This document shows, piece by piece, positions 12,082-22,384 of a stretch of 64,000 nt of DNA; within the stretch, counting starts at the first letter, position 1; every line of letters starts with the position of its first letter. The stretch comes from Macquaria australasica. Taxonomy: Eukaryota; Chordata; Actinopteri; Centrarchiformes; Percichthyidae. The notes under the pieces were generated by a model that saw nothing but the letters and a program-made list of their open reading frames with translations, searched no databases and was not told the DNA's origin. The position numbers were made by a program, and so were the translations under genes. The stretch is from contig SEMN01000524.1 of NCBI GenBank assembly GCA_005408345.1, forward strand, positions 305,199 through 369,198. Direction: 5' to 3'.

Positions 12082-12109
<28 letters not shown>
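12082..12109. repeat. (TC)14 microsatellite at the 5' junction of Tx1-like copy 1
   Basis: A perfect TC run ends directly at the first bases of the LINE (AGTGCATGCTGGG). The other end of the same element joins a further TC-rich array at 17700, so the element appears to sit inside a TC repeat. Confidence 0.85.
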
Positions 12110-12110
<1 letters not shown>

Positions 12111-12112
<2 letters not shown>

Positions 12113-12135
12113 GCATGCTGGGAGATTGTGGCGTG
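12111..12135 (-). promoter_or_regulatory. ZNF143/Staf-like motif at the LINE 5' end
   Basis: On the minus strand the first bases of the element read CACAATCTCCCAGCATGC, close to the vertebrate ZNF143 (Staf) consensus ACTACAATTCCCAGCATGC. The same bases are kept in copy 2 (61869-61890). A position at the extreme 5' end of a LINE is where an internal promoter element would be expected. Motif match seen by eye; function is inferred. Confidence 0.4.
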
Positions 12136-12327
12136 TGAGTGAGACGCGGAGCGTTTGAGTTTTCGAACTTTTTTCGTTTTCTTTTCTTAGTAATGTGTTT
12201 TACTTTAACGTAGTTTATTGGTGGTGGTTTAATTTAGTTAACAGTTGGAGCACTTTGGGGGGGTAGTTTCGGGCTTGTTGGGGTTTTTCTCCTGCCGGTG
12301 TCTCTGCCGGTCTGCGGCGCAGACGCC

Positions 12328-12834
12328 ATGCAGGTAAATGGAGACTTCAGCAAACTGACGAGGAAACATGGCATTAAGATCTCTGCCAGTTTCCCGTGCA
12401 GTGTGGAGGACACCGGGCTGGCTGTGGGGGAGAAGGTCGGACACAGCAGCGTCAGATCGGCCGCCAGGATGAACAGCGCCGTCGTCATTTTCCTGGACCA
12501 GGTGGACAAGGTGAACCGCGTCATCGAGACAGGTATCACGGTGAATGAGATGTTTGTGCCGGTGCTGCCGTTAACGCAGCCCGCAACCAAAGTGGTACTA
12601 TCCAATGTCCCTCCGTTCATCACCGATGAGTTCCTGAGCAGAGAGCTCTCCAGACACGGGAAGGTGGTTTCACCGATCAGGAAGATCCTGTCTGGCTGCA
12701 GGTCTCAGCTGCTGAAACACGTAGTGTCTCACCGGAGACAGCTTTACATGATACTGAACCACCGGGACGAGGAGCTCAACCTTCGTTTCCATGTCAAAGT
12801 AGATGATTATGACTACGTGATATTTGCAACCTGA
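12328..12834 (+). pseudogene. Tx1-like ORF1, N-terminal part (copy 1), stopped
   Basis: ORF1 proteins of these elements bind the element RNA. I start at the ATG at 12328 (MQVNGDFSKL); the frame is open further upstream from a GTG at 12298. The segment VVLSNVPPFITDEFL..HGKVVSPIRKI (around residues 90-125) looks like an RRM-type fold as found in L1/Tx1 ORF1 proteins. The frame ends with VDDYDYVIFAT then TGA. Compared with copy 2, 52 nt directly after this point are deleted, removing the sequence that in copy 2 encodes a zinc-knuckle-like CREEGHTVKAC. The remainder of ORF1 continues in the same frame downstream of the stop. Confidence 0.7.
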
Positions 12835-12870
12835 TCCGGCCCCGCTTGGTGCCGCCCGCCGCTCCGCCGG

Positions 12871-13659
12871 TTGGGGGGGCCACGGGGCCGAGCGCCGTGC
12901 CGCGCAGCTGTTGTGTCCGTGCCGGTACACGAGGTGTTGGAGGGTGATATACACTGTGTGAGGCGGGGTGAGGCAGTGGAAAGTGAGGAGGGTGTAGGTG
13001 AGGCAGTGGAAAGTGAGGTGGGTGGAGAACAGGTGAAAGAAACAGGTGAGGTGGGTGGAGAGCAGGTGAAAGAAACAGGTGAGAGGGGTGTGTGTGTTGT
13101 AAAAATAAACAAAATAGGTGAGGTCAGTGAAACACAAGAGGGTCAGACAGGTGAGCAGGGACAAGCACAGTCAGGTAGGACAGGGAAGGAAGGGGTTTTA
13201 TGGAGTGAGCAGGTGGAGGAGGCAGCAGCCAAACCAAAGCCTGCTCACAAACGCAGAAGAAGAACGAGGAGTGCATCAAATGAGGTTAAAACAAGTAAAG
13301 TAGGGGAGGACACAGTGAGGAGGTCGGTGCAGACAGATGACAGTGGGAGCGAGGAGGAGTGTGTGTCGGACAGCAGCGACATACCCGGTTTTAAATTGAG
13401 CAGCAGCCAGCAGAAAAAAATGTACTCTGCAGAGGAAATAAAGAGTTTTTTACAGCAAACTAAGAACCAGCACGGGGTTAAAATTGAAGAATATTTTCCT
13501 GACTTGTCAGTGTTTTACACATCGGCCAGACTCCACATGAGCCAAAGAGAAGAGTCTGGCCTCACTGACCAAGAAGGTTTTAGATTAAAGAAACTTGTGC
13601 TTAAAGTGAAAAAACAAATGAACAGTTATGATGTCAAAAAACTCCAATGTGTGTTTTAA
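12871..13659 (+). pseudogene. Tx1-like ORF1, C-terminal part (copy 1)
   Basis: Same reading frame as the upstream ORF1 part, separated by the stop at 12832-12834; it has no ATG at its left edge, so it is a downstream fragment and not a separate gene. The acidic, low-complexity linker contains duplicated units: a VGGEQVKETGE-type unit occurs twice (about 13018-13085) where copy 2 has it once. A basic KRRRRTRS patch (about 13248-13275) could be a nuclear signal. The C-terminal part (YSAEEIKSFLQQTKNQ.. to the end) resembles the conserved tail of Tx1-type ORF1 proteins. It ends 44 nt before the ORF2 ATG. Confidence 0.65.
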
Positions 13660-13703
13660 TTAACTTATTGGTTTTGAATTTGGTTTTTAACATCTCACTT
13701 AAT

Positions 13704-16520
13704 ATGGACATTTTTAAAGTGGGAAGTTTAAATGTTAACGGAGCAAGAGAGGCAAAAAAAAGGGCACTAATTTATGAAACTGCCAGAACGAAGCATGTTG
13801 ATGTCCTGTTTTTACAAGAAACCCACAGTGACGCTGACAATGAGGCAGACTGGAGGAGAGAGTGGGAAGGGGAAGCCATTTTAAGTCACAACACCACACT
13901 CAGTGGAGGAGTGGGCTTCCTCTTCTCCAGGAATTTCTCTCCAGTCTCGCTGGAGGTCGAGCATTTTATCGAGGGGAGGTTACTTTTAACTAAAGCGCGT
14001 TTTGAACATTTTACCGCTGCTTTTATCAACGTGTACGCTCCAACAAACGGTGCAGAGAGGAAGCAGTTTCTGCAGAAGGTGAACGATGTTTTAAATAGCT
14101 GTGCCTCGGAGGATTTTTTATTCTTGGGTGGGGATTTTAATTGTACTGAAAATGCATCTTTAGATCGCAACCATGCAGAGCCGCATCCAGCCTCCCAGCA
14201 TGCTCTGAGGCAGCTGGTCCACTCTCATGGCCTGGTGGACGTGTGGAGGAGGATGCACGCAGACACCAGACAGTATACATGGTCCCACCTCAGAGAGGGC
14301 ACGATCTCCTCAGCCAGACTTGACCGGTTTTATTGTTTTAAGCATCATTTTAATATGTTTAAAATGTGCAAAATCATACCTGCCGGTTTTACAGATCATT
14401 CCCTGCTTTTGTGTCATGTTTTTATTAGAGATATTAAGCCAAAAAGTGCATATTGGCATTTTAATTCTGTTTTAACACTTGACAAAAAGTTCAGGGAGGT
14501 CCTTATTTATTTCTGGGGTGTTTTTAGGCGGAGGAAGGGTGATTTTAGCAGTCTTAGGCAGTGGTGGGACCATGGTAAGACTGAGATTAAACTTCTTTGT
14601 CAACAGCACACCCTCAACGTCACACGAGACATCACCAGATCTATAGAGGACCTGGAGAGTGATATAGTGGAACTTGAGAAAATGAGTGAGTCCACAGGAG
14701 AGCGAGGATATATTGAAGTCCTCAAAGTAAAAAAATTGGCTTTAGCCAACCTGCTGGAAGGCAAAGTACAAGGTGCACTGGTCAGGTCCCGGTTTCAGAA
14801 CATCACAGAGATGGATGCTCCCTCTAGCTTCTTCTTTAGCCTGGAAAAGAAAAATGGACAGAGGAAGGTAATCCACTCCTTGCTTTCAGGCACAGGGCAG
14901 GAGCTCATGGAACCAAGCCAGATCAGAAGGCGGGCCGTCCAGTTTTATTCCTACCTTTACTCCTCGGAGTACGAGGAGCAGGCCACACTGCAGGAGGAGT
15001 TCTGCAGTGGACTACCTCAGGTCTCTGCGGAGACCAACTCCCGGCTCGAGGAGCCGCTGCAGATGCGGGAGCTTCAGGCCGCCCTGCAAAGCATGCAGGG
15101 ACGGAGGGCTCCGGGTATGGACGGCCTAACGGTGGAGTTTTTTAAAGCCTTCTGGGACATTTTCTCTACAGATATTTTAGATGTTTTTAATGAAAGTCTG
15201 GCCTCTGGTTCCATGCCGATGTCCTGCCGCAGAGCGGTCCTCACGCTTCTGCCCAAGAAGGGAAACCTGCAGGACATCAAAAACTGGCGCCCTGTGTCTT
15301 TGCTGTGTGTGGATTACAAGCTTCTGTCCAAGGCCTTGGCCAACAGGCTGAGGGGGGCTATGGAGCAGGTCATCCACCGGGATCAGACCTACTGTGTGCC
15401 CGGCAGGTCCATGGTAGACAATGTCTACCTGATTCGAGATGTTTTGGAGGTCTCCAGTTCATTGGGTATAGACACTGGTCTGATTTCTCTAGATCAGGAA
15501 AAGGCTTTTGACCGCGTTGAACACAACTTCCTCTGGAAAGTCATGGAGAGGTTTGGGTTCAGCGCAGGTTTCGTAGCTAAGATAAAGGTGTTGTACAGTG
15601 ACATTGAGAGTGTGCTGAAGTTTAACGGTAGTCTGTGTGCTCCTTTCAGAGTGTGTAGAGGCGTCCGGCAGGGCTGTGCTCTGTCAGGGATGCTCTATGC
15701 ACTCTCCCTTGAACCCCTGTTGATAAAAATACGCTCCAGTATTCAAGGACTGCTTTTACCTGGTTTTAATAGAGGCATTGTTTTATCGGCATACGCCGAT
15801 GACATCATTGTTTTTATTGGAGGCCAGAAAGATGCAGACATTTTAACCGAAACTGTGAGCAGATTCTCCATTGCATTGGCAGCGAGGGTGAATTGGAAGA
15901 AAAGTGAGGCCCTCGCTGTCGGTGAGTGGCGTGGCGGTCTCCCGGTTCTTCCCCAAAGCCTGGCCTGGAAAACAGGTGGCATTAAATACCTGGGGGTGTT
16001 CCTAGGGAAAGACACAATGGTCCAGAGGAACTGGGAGGGCGTCACAGAAAAGATTGAGGGAAAGCTTTTAAAATGGAAATGGCTGCTCCCCCAAATGTCT
16101 TTTAAAGGTAGGGTTCTGGTTTTAAACAACCTCGTGGCATCCCAGCTCTGGCACCGCCTGGCATGCCTAGACCCCCCCTTAAACTTACTAGCACAAATTC
16201 AGAGGAAAATGGTGGATTTTTTTTGGGATGGTCTACACTGGGTGCCACAGGGGGTGCTGTTTTTAACCAGAGAGGAGGGGGGACAGGGCCTCGTCCACCT
16301 GGCCAGCCGAACCGCTACATTCAGGCTGCAGTTTGTCCAAAAGTACCTGACAGGTCCAGCGGATTTAGTCTGGAGAGATGTGGCCAGCTGCATTCTCAGA
16401 CGTGCAAATAACCTGGGGCTGGATGCTGCTCTGTTTTTAACTGATTGTAAACTTTTAAAGTTAAGTGGGCTGCCTCCGTTTTATCAGGGTATTTTTAAGT
16501 CCTGGGCCCTTTTTAGATAA
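13704..16520 (+). pseudogene. Tx1-like ORF2: APE endonuclease plus reverse transcriptase (copy 1), truncated by frameshift
   Basis: ORF2 cuts target DNA and copies the element RNA into it. I use the ATG at 13704 (MDIFKVGSLNVNG) because the endonuclease fold begins there, although the frame opens at 13647. Endonuclease motifs: LNVNG, QETHS, NVYAPTN, GDFNCT (about residue 142), SARLDRFY and FTDHSLL (about 230). Reverse transcriptase: PGMDGLTVEFFK (about 472), LDQEKAFDRV (about 596, catalytic Asp), RGVRQGC (about 652) and YADD (15792-15803, residues 697-700), so the catalytic triad is present. An extra T in the T-run at 16510-16514, relative to copy 2, brings in the TAA at 16518-16520. The C-terminal region lies downstream in another frame (16566-17606). 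Confidence 0.8.
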
Positions 16521-16565
16521 AAAAAGGTGTCAAAAAGGTGTCTTCCTCTCTGCACTGGTTGTTAA

Positions 16566-17606
16566 GAGCCACTGATACACGGGGCCAGGCTGGACATCGC
16601 AGGTAGCGTCATTCCTGGCCTGACGGTGGCGCTCTGCAGGTCCAGGACCCTGTGCCTCCAGCAGCTGGTAGATGCAGTGGGGCCGGCGCTGAACGATGCT
16701 GTGGCCCTGGGCTCTCTGCTGGGTCTGCACTCGGTCCGGGTGGCCCAGAGGATCCTGGAGCTCTGGAGGCAGAGGCTTTCAGGAAAGGAGAGGAGCCTCC
16801 TGATGAACTACAGCCAGGGAGGAGCCACACCGGATCCAACAGACCCTTTTCCAGAGATCTACCTGAGCCCAGGGTTGGGAGACCTGACCGGCCCCCTGCT
16901 CAATGTTAATAACCCGAACAAGATGACTCTGCACAGAGCTGATAAAAAGACTATCTACTTCAACTGTGTCAAAGTTATCAACAGGAATGGACTGAGCAAC
17001 AGGCCCCCCACTGTGTGGACTCAAAGACTGTCTGGGGAAACCAAACCCAGCCCACAGTGGAGGATTTTATACAAACCTCCCCTCAAAAAACGGACTGCCG
17101 ACCTCCAGTGGAGGATTTTACATGGTGCCATTGCCTCCAATGCTTTTATCTCTGTTCTTAACCCTGTTGTTTCTAGCAGATGTCCGTTCTGTGAAAGCCG
17201 CGAGACTGTTTACCATGTTTTTACTGAGTGCGAGAGACTCACGGAGCTCTTCACTCTTTTAACATTGGTTTTTAGTCTCTTTGGGGTGTTTTTTACTAAG
17301 CGGGTTTTTATCATGTGAGCAGGCTACAACAAAACAGATAAAGAAAAGTGGCAGCTCCTGAACTTCCTCACAGGAGAGGCAAAGATGGCCGTCTACGTGA
17401 GCAGAAAGAACAGGGTGGAGAACAGAGAGGGACAGGATGCCAAGTCAGTCTGGCTCTGCAACATCAGGGCCAGACTCTGGCTCGAATACAGGTTTTTTAA
17501 ACACATTGGTGATTTAGACACTTTTAAACAGCGCTGGTGCTACAAAGACGTCATCTGTTTTATTATTGAAGATCAGCTGCAGTTTGCACATGTTTTTATT
17601 AACTAA
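16566..17606 (+). pseudogene. Tx1-like ORF2 C-terminal region with zinc knuckle (copy 1)
   Basis: Continuation of ORF2 after two frame changes. The frame resumes at EPLIHGARLDIAG (about 16566), which belongs directly after LHWLL of the preceding frame. It carries CPFCESRETVYHVFTEC (about 17185-17237), a C-x2-C-x7-H-x4-C zinc-knuckle-like motif usual at the C-terminus of L1/Tx1 ORF2 proteins. A TGA at 17316-17318 interrupts it, after which the same frame reads on (AGYNKTDKEKWQ..) to TAA at 17606. The frame break at about 16563-16566 is shared with copy 2. Confidence 0.7.
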
Positions 17607-17699
17607 CTTATTTGTACCATATGCACAATTTTGCACTTTATTGATCTGATTGTAAATTAAAAGAATGTAAATAAAGTGTTTTTGTAAAAATCAAAAAAA
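17607..17699 (+). other. 3' UTR and polyadenylation signal of Tx1-like copy 1
   Basis: AT-rich end with AATAAA at about 17670-17675 and a terminal TCAAAAAAA, followed immediately by TCTCTCTC. Copy 2 lacks this whole end. Confidence 0.65.
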
Positions 17700-17725
17700 T
17701 CTCTCTCTCTCTGCCTGTCTCTCTC

Positions 17726-17758
<33 letters not shown>

Positions 17759-17912
17759 CTCTCTCTGTCTCTCTCTCTGTGTCTGTCTCTCTCTGCCTGT
17801 CTCTGTCTCTCTCTCTGTCTGTCTCTCTCTCTCTCTCTCTCTGCCTGTCTCTCTCTCTCTGTCTCTCTCTCTGTGTCTGTCTCTCTCTGCCTGTCTCTCT
17901 CTGTCTCTCTCA
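17700..17912. repeat. (TC)n/(TCTG)n array at the 3' junction of Tx1-like copy 1
   Basis: More than 200 nt of TCTCTCTCTG/CCTG units. Together with the TC run at 12082-12109 it suggests that the LINE inserted into a long TC microsatellite. The R/E- and S/L-rich frames across it are artefacts. Confidence 0.85.
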
Positions 17913-18950
17913 GACACTACTGTATTTGCTTTGTTTCGCTGTTTTTCTTGTGACGCTCTCAGCAAAATTGGAGTTTGAAGAAACGCTGTTTCAACAAAGT
18001 TTATTATGTTTAAAGTTTATCATTGGGTTAACTCAAAGCACTTTGCTATAGATTAGTCCCTGTTACAAAGAGTGTATTACTTTTTAAACTACTTATTGTG
18101 TGTCACTGCAGCTTTAAAATCTAATTTCTGTACTTGATTCTACTTTGACAGTGCATTTGTCTCCCACTCTGGTGACTTGCATTTTTAAAACTCACAAACA
18201 TTCGAGGTGGTGCAGTTGCAAGTGAGTGTTTTTAAATGTTTGGCACAAATGTTTTTTTCTGTTGTAGAGTGTAATTTGCTAGAACTGTTGTTACAGTAGG
18301 GATGGCAGCAGCCACTCTGAGTGCGTTTTTATGAAAAGCTTTCTAACCAGAGTATAGACCCCTCTGATCAGTCCAGGTTAGATAGTAGATCTTTATTTAT
18401 TCAGGAAGTCTTATTGAATCAATATCTATTTTGCTAAAGCTGTGAACAAATGTATACAACGTCACAGCAAGTAGAGTCAGTCACACAAAACTAGCAGTAA
18501 CCCTGTAATCTGTTCACACAAGCAGATCTCTCTCTCTCTCTCATGGGCCTACTTTACATACTCAGCTCTAATTGGGCAATTATTTTCTCACATATACTGG
18601 TGCACAACAAGATAGCTCATTTTCAGAGCTTTCCTGTGTTTCCATGCATCATTTTTTCTTATTCAAGTCCCAATAGCTCGTCAGATTTATATTGGGAGGC
18701 TGTTGAGTCTTGAATCAGTCAGCTCCAGCATGTTTTTCAATGTTCAATTTAATTTCAGCTGAAATCCTGTCGCGTCTCCAGCGTTTGAGTCTGTATGTGC
18801 AAACAGTGCAGAAGAGACCAAACCACAAAGAGAGAGCTCACAAATTTATTTTGCATCAGGATCCATCTTTATCCAACTTAGGAGAGTTCAAAGGTTCTTT
18901 GCTAAAAGTGGAAAATAAGAGACATTTATCCAGCGTAGCACTAGGTGTAC
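17913..18950. other. Non-coding stretch with short TC run
   Basis: No gene is recognised. A (TC)8 run lies at about 18527-18542. Otherwise unique-looking AT-rich sequence. Confidence 0.45.
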
Positions 18951-18954
18951 TTAT

Positions 18955-19330
18955 GAGCAGCGCTGAAATGATCACATGAGTAACCCAGACCTCCCTCCCC
19001 AGAAATACGGCCATATAGGTCGTCCGTGCAAGAAGCTTATTACGACCCATATTTACGTTAATTGTTAGGCGGCGACCTCTAGTGGTTTTAGTAATTATGA
19101 CGGGAGCAAAGGAGGAAGTCAGGTGAGGTAGTATAAAAAGTGACACTGTCCACGTAGGGAGGATGGATGAATCATACACAGGACTTTCACCCAGGAGACC
19201 GCTGTTCATGTCCCGTGTGAAGTCATCGTAGACCTAGTTTGACTTACATCAGATCATAAAGTTACGTAAGTTAAGTTATGTTAATAAGTCACGTGACGCA
19301 AGTTGTAAGTCGCATAAGTTACCATGACAA
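18955..19330 (+). repeat. Dispersed repeat X, copy 2
   Basis: Same block order and strand as 8760-9140: CATATTTACGTTAATTG, GCGACCTCTAGTGG, TAATTATGACGGGAGC, GAGGAAGTCAGGTGAGGTA, GGATGGATGA, ACTTTCACCCAGGAGACC, CATGTCCCGTGTGAAG, then AAGTTA-rich sequence. Moderately diverged from copy 1. Confidence 0.6.
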
Positions 19331-20186
19331 TGAAGGTCCATCTGTCACTGGCTATCCAACTGTCATATATGTAGTTTTTGGAGTCATTGGCAAACAGCTT
19401 GTTCTGTCATTTAGGTACGAGGACGTGTTGGAGTAAAGTATGAACAGCCAATCAAACACAAGGATTTACTCAAAAGGCTAAGAAATTTCTGGAGCTCTCT
19501 TAAATTTGAAGATGTTTTCAAGTCAAAAGACATTTGATAAATAACTTTTATTCTTAGGTTTGTGAGTAGAAGTAAAGATGAGGGATGTTTACTTTTATCT
19601 TTCAAAATGTCCCTTTTAGCAGTATGATGAATAAGGGACAAGAACATGTAGCGTTTGATGTAAAAATGTCTTCCCTTCTCCCTTCATTTTGTCAGTTGAG
19701 TTTCCTCACATCTGCTCTGACTTGAGTAAATATTTCAATTAATTTCATGCTGCTTAACCATCCAGGCAGCAGAGAAACACAAGTTTAAATACTGCTGCCG
19801 CGTTTAGAGCAGCGCACGACACAGCCAATCAGCAGCCTGTTTGACAAAGAGACGCCTCTTAGCTTTAGTCCCAGCAGGGACAAAGCTCTGAGGACAGAAA
19901 CTGAGACTGTACACGGCCATGACATTCAAATGGTGTCGTCTCAGAAAGTGACCAGCCAGTGTGTCGGTGACATTATTGATTTATCCACCAAAGAGCCATT
20001 TCACAGAAGCAGAAAGAGGCTGGAGTTAAAGTATGATAACAGAGAGCGTCAGAGGCAGAGAGAGAGAGAGAGATTGTTTTTCATTAGTGTTATTGATGAA
20101 CTAATCCTGCTGCCTGGCCTAATCAGAGCATCATTTCAAAGCCTGTTTGTTCTTGCCAGTTGGAAATCAATAGCTCACACTCAGAC

Positions 20187-20234
<48 letters not shown>

Positions 20235-20375
20235 ATAAAAGTGATAATCTAATAATGACTGAGCTAGTGAGTTATCATCTGTTTAAAATTCTCCTTCCCT
20301 CTGTCTTCTCCTGTATGAGTATTTTTTCAGTTGCAGGTTATTTGTCTCTCTTCTCAACCCCTCTATTATTTTCAC
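19331..20375. other. Non-coding stretch with GA and TC microsatellites
   Basis: Contains (GA)n at about 20056-20074 and a long TC run at about 20189-20231. No gene is recognised. Confidence 0.5.
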
Positions 20376-20379
20376 TCTG

Positions 20380-20565
20380 CTGCAGATTCAGTTTTAGCAC
20401 GGTGGCTGTCGAGATGGTCCAAACTGAAATATCGCAACAGCCATCGGTTGCCATACAATTTTGTACAGACATTCATGGTCCCCAGAGGGTGAATCCTAAT
20501 GACCTTGGTGATCCCCTGACATTTCCTCTAGCGCCACCAGCAGGTTCTAAAAAAAACTTCTGTAG
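20380..20565 (+). repeat. Dispersed repeat R, copy 1
   Basis: Blocks such as ATTCATGGTCCCCAGAGG, GAATCCTAATGACCTTGG, TGATCCCCTGACATTTCC and GCGCCACCAGCAGG form a repeat I recognise as frequent in teleost DNA. A second, more diverged copy with ATGAATCCTGATGATTTTGG and TGATCCCC is at 49640-49830. Class unknown. Confidence 0.5.
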
Positions 20566-21868
20566 GAGAAGCTTGAAGATAAAAATGTTCACCCATTCAG
20601 TAAGCTTACGTGCACATAAGTTCTTCTTTTTGGTGAGAGAGTGATAGCTTTTCCTGACAGTGCGACTGTGTCTGAATTGAACAAATAGTCAAATGTTTAG
20701 CAGGGAAATGGAAATGGAATAATTTGAACTTGTAGAGGCTACATGGTGTAATGTCCGTTTTAGTCGGCATGTGGAGGGCATTATTTTAAATACAAGGATG
20801 CAACACCTCGTAAAATAATCTCTCCTTTCATCTACCTTCTCTGCTGTTACTGTGCTGGTCTGAAGTCTTTGTCCTGCACATGCATGCTTGTATAAAGATA
20901 ATTAGAAACCTGGCTGCACGTGTACAGTAAATGGCCAAGAAATCTTTGTTCTCGAAACTAGGTTTGTCGTTTACATGACACTTGGACACAATTGGATTAG
21001 TGGAGAAAGATGACTGTAACCTGGTTAATTAAATTCATGTAAAAGCAATGCCTTGTGAAGTTTGTCCATAATACATCAGTTCATATGCTTTAGTTCATAA
21101 TTTGAATGCTGTAAAATGGGCATTGATATACTGAGACAAACTGAACCTTGGACACTGAACTTGGCAAAGCAGGCAGCTGTGATGGGGCCCCAGACCTCCA
21201 GTGGCCCCAAAAGATCCCAAGTTCACTGTGTGTCAGTTGGTTTTGGATTTTCATTTGATTATTTGTAAATTTGTAATGTAGTTTTGAACATTACATTATG
21301 AACTTGGTCCTGCATCCTGTCATATGTTCTAGAGGGACTGTGTGCCAAAACCTACTTCTACACCTTTAATTATTTTATTTTATATTTTGCTCACATGGTG
21401 CATTTTCCTATATAAAGGCGCATTTCATCAAATGACCACAAACTTACTTTGTAAACTCTTCCGACTGACTAAAAATAGTCAGTAATTAGCATCAGCCAAT
21501 CAATAGCCTGACTCAGTCAGCCTGAGCCAATAGTCTTGTGCTTAATGAACATATCATTAATCACACACACGCAGTGCTAGTTTGTTTTAATGAGACTTTC
21601 TTTATTAAATCAAACAGTTCAATAAACACTAAAGGGTCGTGTTTGCTCTGTGAGAGGCAAAGCAAAAAGGAGCGAGGTGCTGCCTTAAAAACAGAGCCCC
21701 ATTCATCATTACGAGAGTGCCGCCTTAAAATTGCAACGCATCCATCAGCCTATCAGCAGCCGTCTAATGAGCATCAGGCCACTTCATCAGCTTCAACACA
21801 ATCTGCCCTCTCATTCATCTCAGAGCAGGAGGCCTGTCTGTTAACGTCAGCTCTGATATCCACCGCAC
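20566..21868. other. Non-coding stretch, no gene recognised
   Basis: No mobile-element core or gene seen. The segment 21580-21850 is non-repetitive and less AT-rich than its flanks; it could be conserved non-coding sequence, which needs comparison with other fish. Confidence 0.4.
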
Positions 21869-21896
21869 ACCTAAACACACACACACACACACACAC
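21869..21896. repeat. (CA)n microsatellite
   Basis: Run of ACACACAC dinucleotides. Confidence 0.85.
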
Positions 21897-22243
21897 CAAT
21901 TCAGAGTTAATTATGAACACACATCGCACACACCCTCATCAGTGGTGGAATTGCAGTGCTTTGCTTTCTTTTGCTGCCTCCACTGTTGCTGTACATACAG
22001 TATTTCTGTACAGTATTTCGCCTCCACCCCAGCATCCACCTGTAGGCTCTGAGTGTCTGTTTCCCTGGGGAGAAGTTATTATTGTCACTCCCCAATCTCT
22101 GCTGCCTTTCCTGGTTTGCCCTGATGTCACTGATGTATAGGATCTGTTGCTAACATGTAGCATGTCAGCCGTTAGCACTAAATCCAGCTTTGCTCCTGCA
22201 ATGGTTCTGGTTCTGGCCCATTTCCAGCCCTGATACTTCTTCA

Positions 22244-22274
<31 letters not shown>

Positions 22275-22303
22275 CTCATTATTTGTCTCGTCACGGGGGA
22301 GAG
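21897..22303. other. Non-coding stretch with (TG)n run
   Basis: Contains (TG)n at about 22243-22268. No gene is recognised. Confidence 0.5.
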
Positions 22304-22384
22304 GTAAGTAAGTAAGTAGTAAGTAAAACTTTATTTATATAGTACCTTTTTTAACACAGGTTACAAAGTGCTTTACATCAACAT
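22304..22384 (-). mobile_element. 3' terminus of an L2-like LINE, likely of L2-B
   Basis: On the minus strand it reads GATGTAAAGCACTTTGTAACC, then a CTATATAAATAAAG stretch and a tail of ACTTACTTACTTA. This is a typical fish L2 3' end and is distinct from the 3' end of L2-A immediately to its right. Its strand and position suit it being the missing 3' end of L2-B (26400-29290), separated by the L2-A insertion. Confidence 0.55.

Larger units (their letters stand above)
12111..17699 (+). mobile_element. Tx1/L1-like LINE, copy 1, nearly full length, inactive
   Basis: About 5.6 kb: a 5' UTR (12111-12327), broken ORF1, ORF2 with endonuclease and reverse transcriptase, a C-terminal zinc-knuckle region, a 3' UTR with AATAAA at about 17670, and a short poly-A-like end (TCAAAAAAA). 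Both ends abut TC repeats. The ORF order, APE-type endonuclease and C-x2-C-x7-H-x4-C C-terminus fit the Tx1 branch of L1-type elements, several of which insert at specific repeated targets. A near-identical inverted copy is at 56560-61890. Lesions: an in-frame stop and 52-nt deletion in ORF1, a T insertion and stop in ORF2 at 16520, a frameshift near 16565 shared with copy 2, and a TGA at 17316-17318. Confidence 0.85.

Noticed and set aside
15743..16129. Minus-strand frames of up to 128 codons within the + strand Tx1-like ORF2, and mirror frames in copy 2
   Set aside because: Shadows of ORF2 in other frames; the same frame appears in both copies only because the DNA is nearly identical.
12111..17699. 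Segmental duplication as the origin of the two Tx1-like copies
   Set aside because: The sequence outside the TC runs differs between the copies (TTATTATTCTG against ATTTTTCCC) and each copy has its own deletions, so separate insertion is simpler; gene conversion remains possible.
17657..18051. Arg/Glu-rich and Ser/Leu-rich frames
   Set aside because: Translations of the TC/TCTG array.
21538..22140. 200-codon + strand frame
   Set aside because: Contains the CA microsatellite and no recognisable domain; chance open frame.
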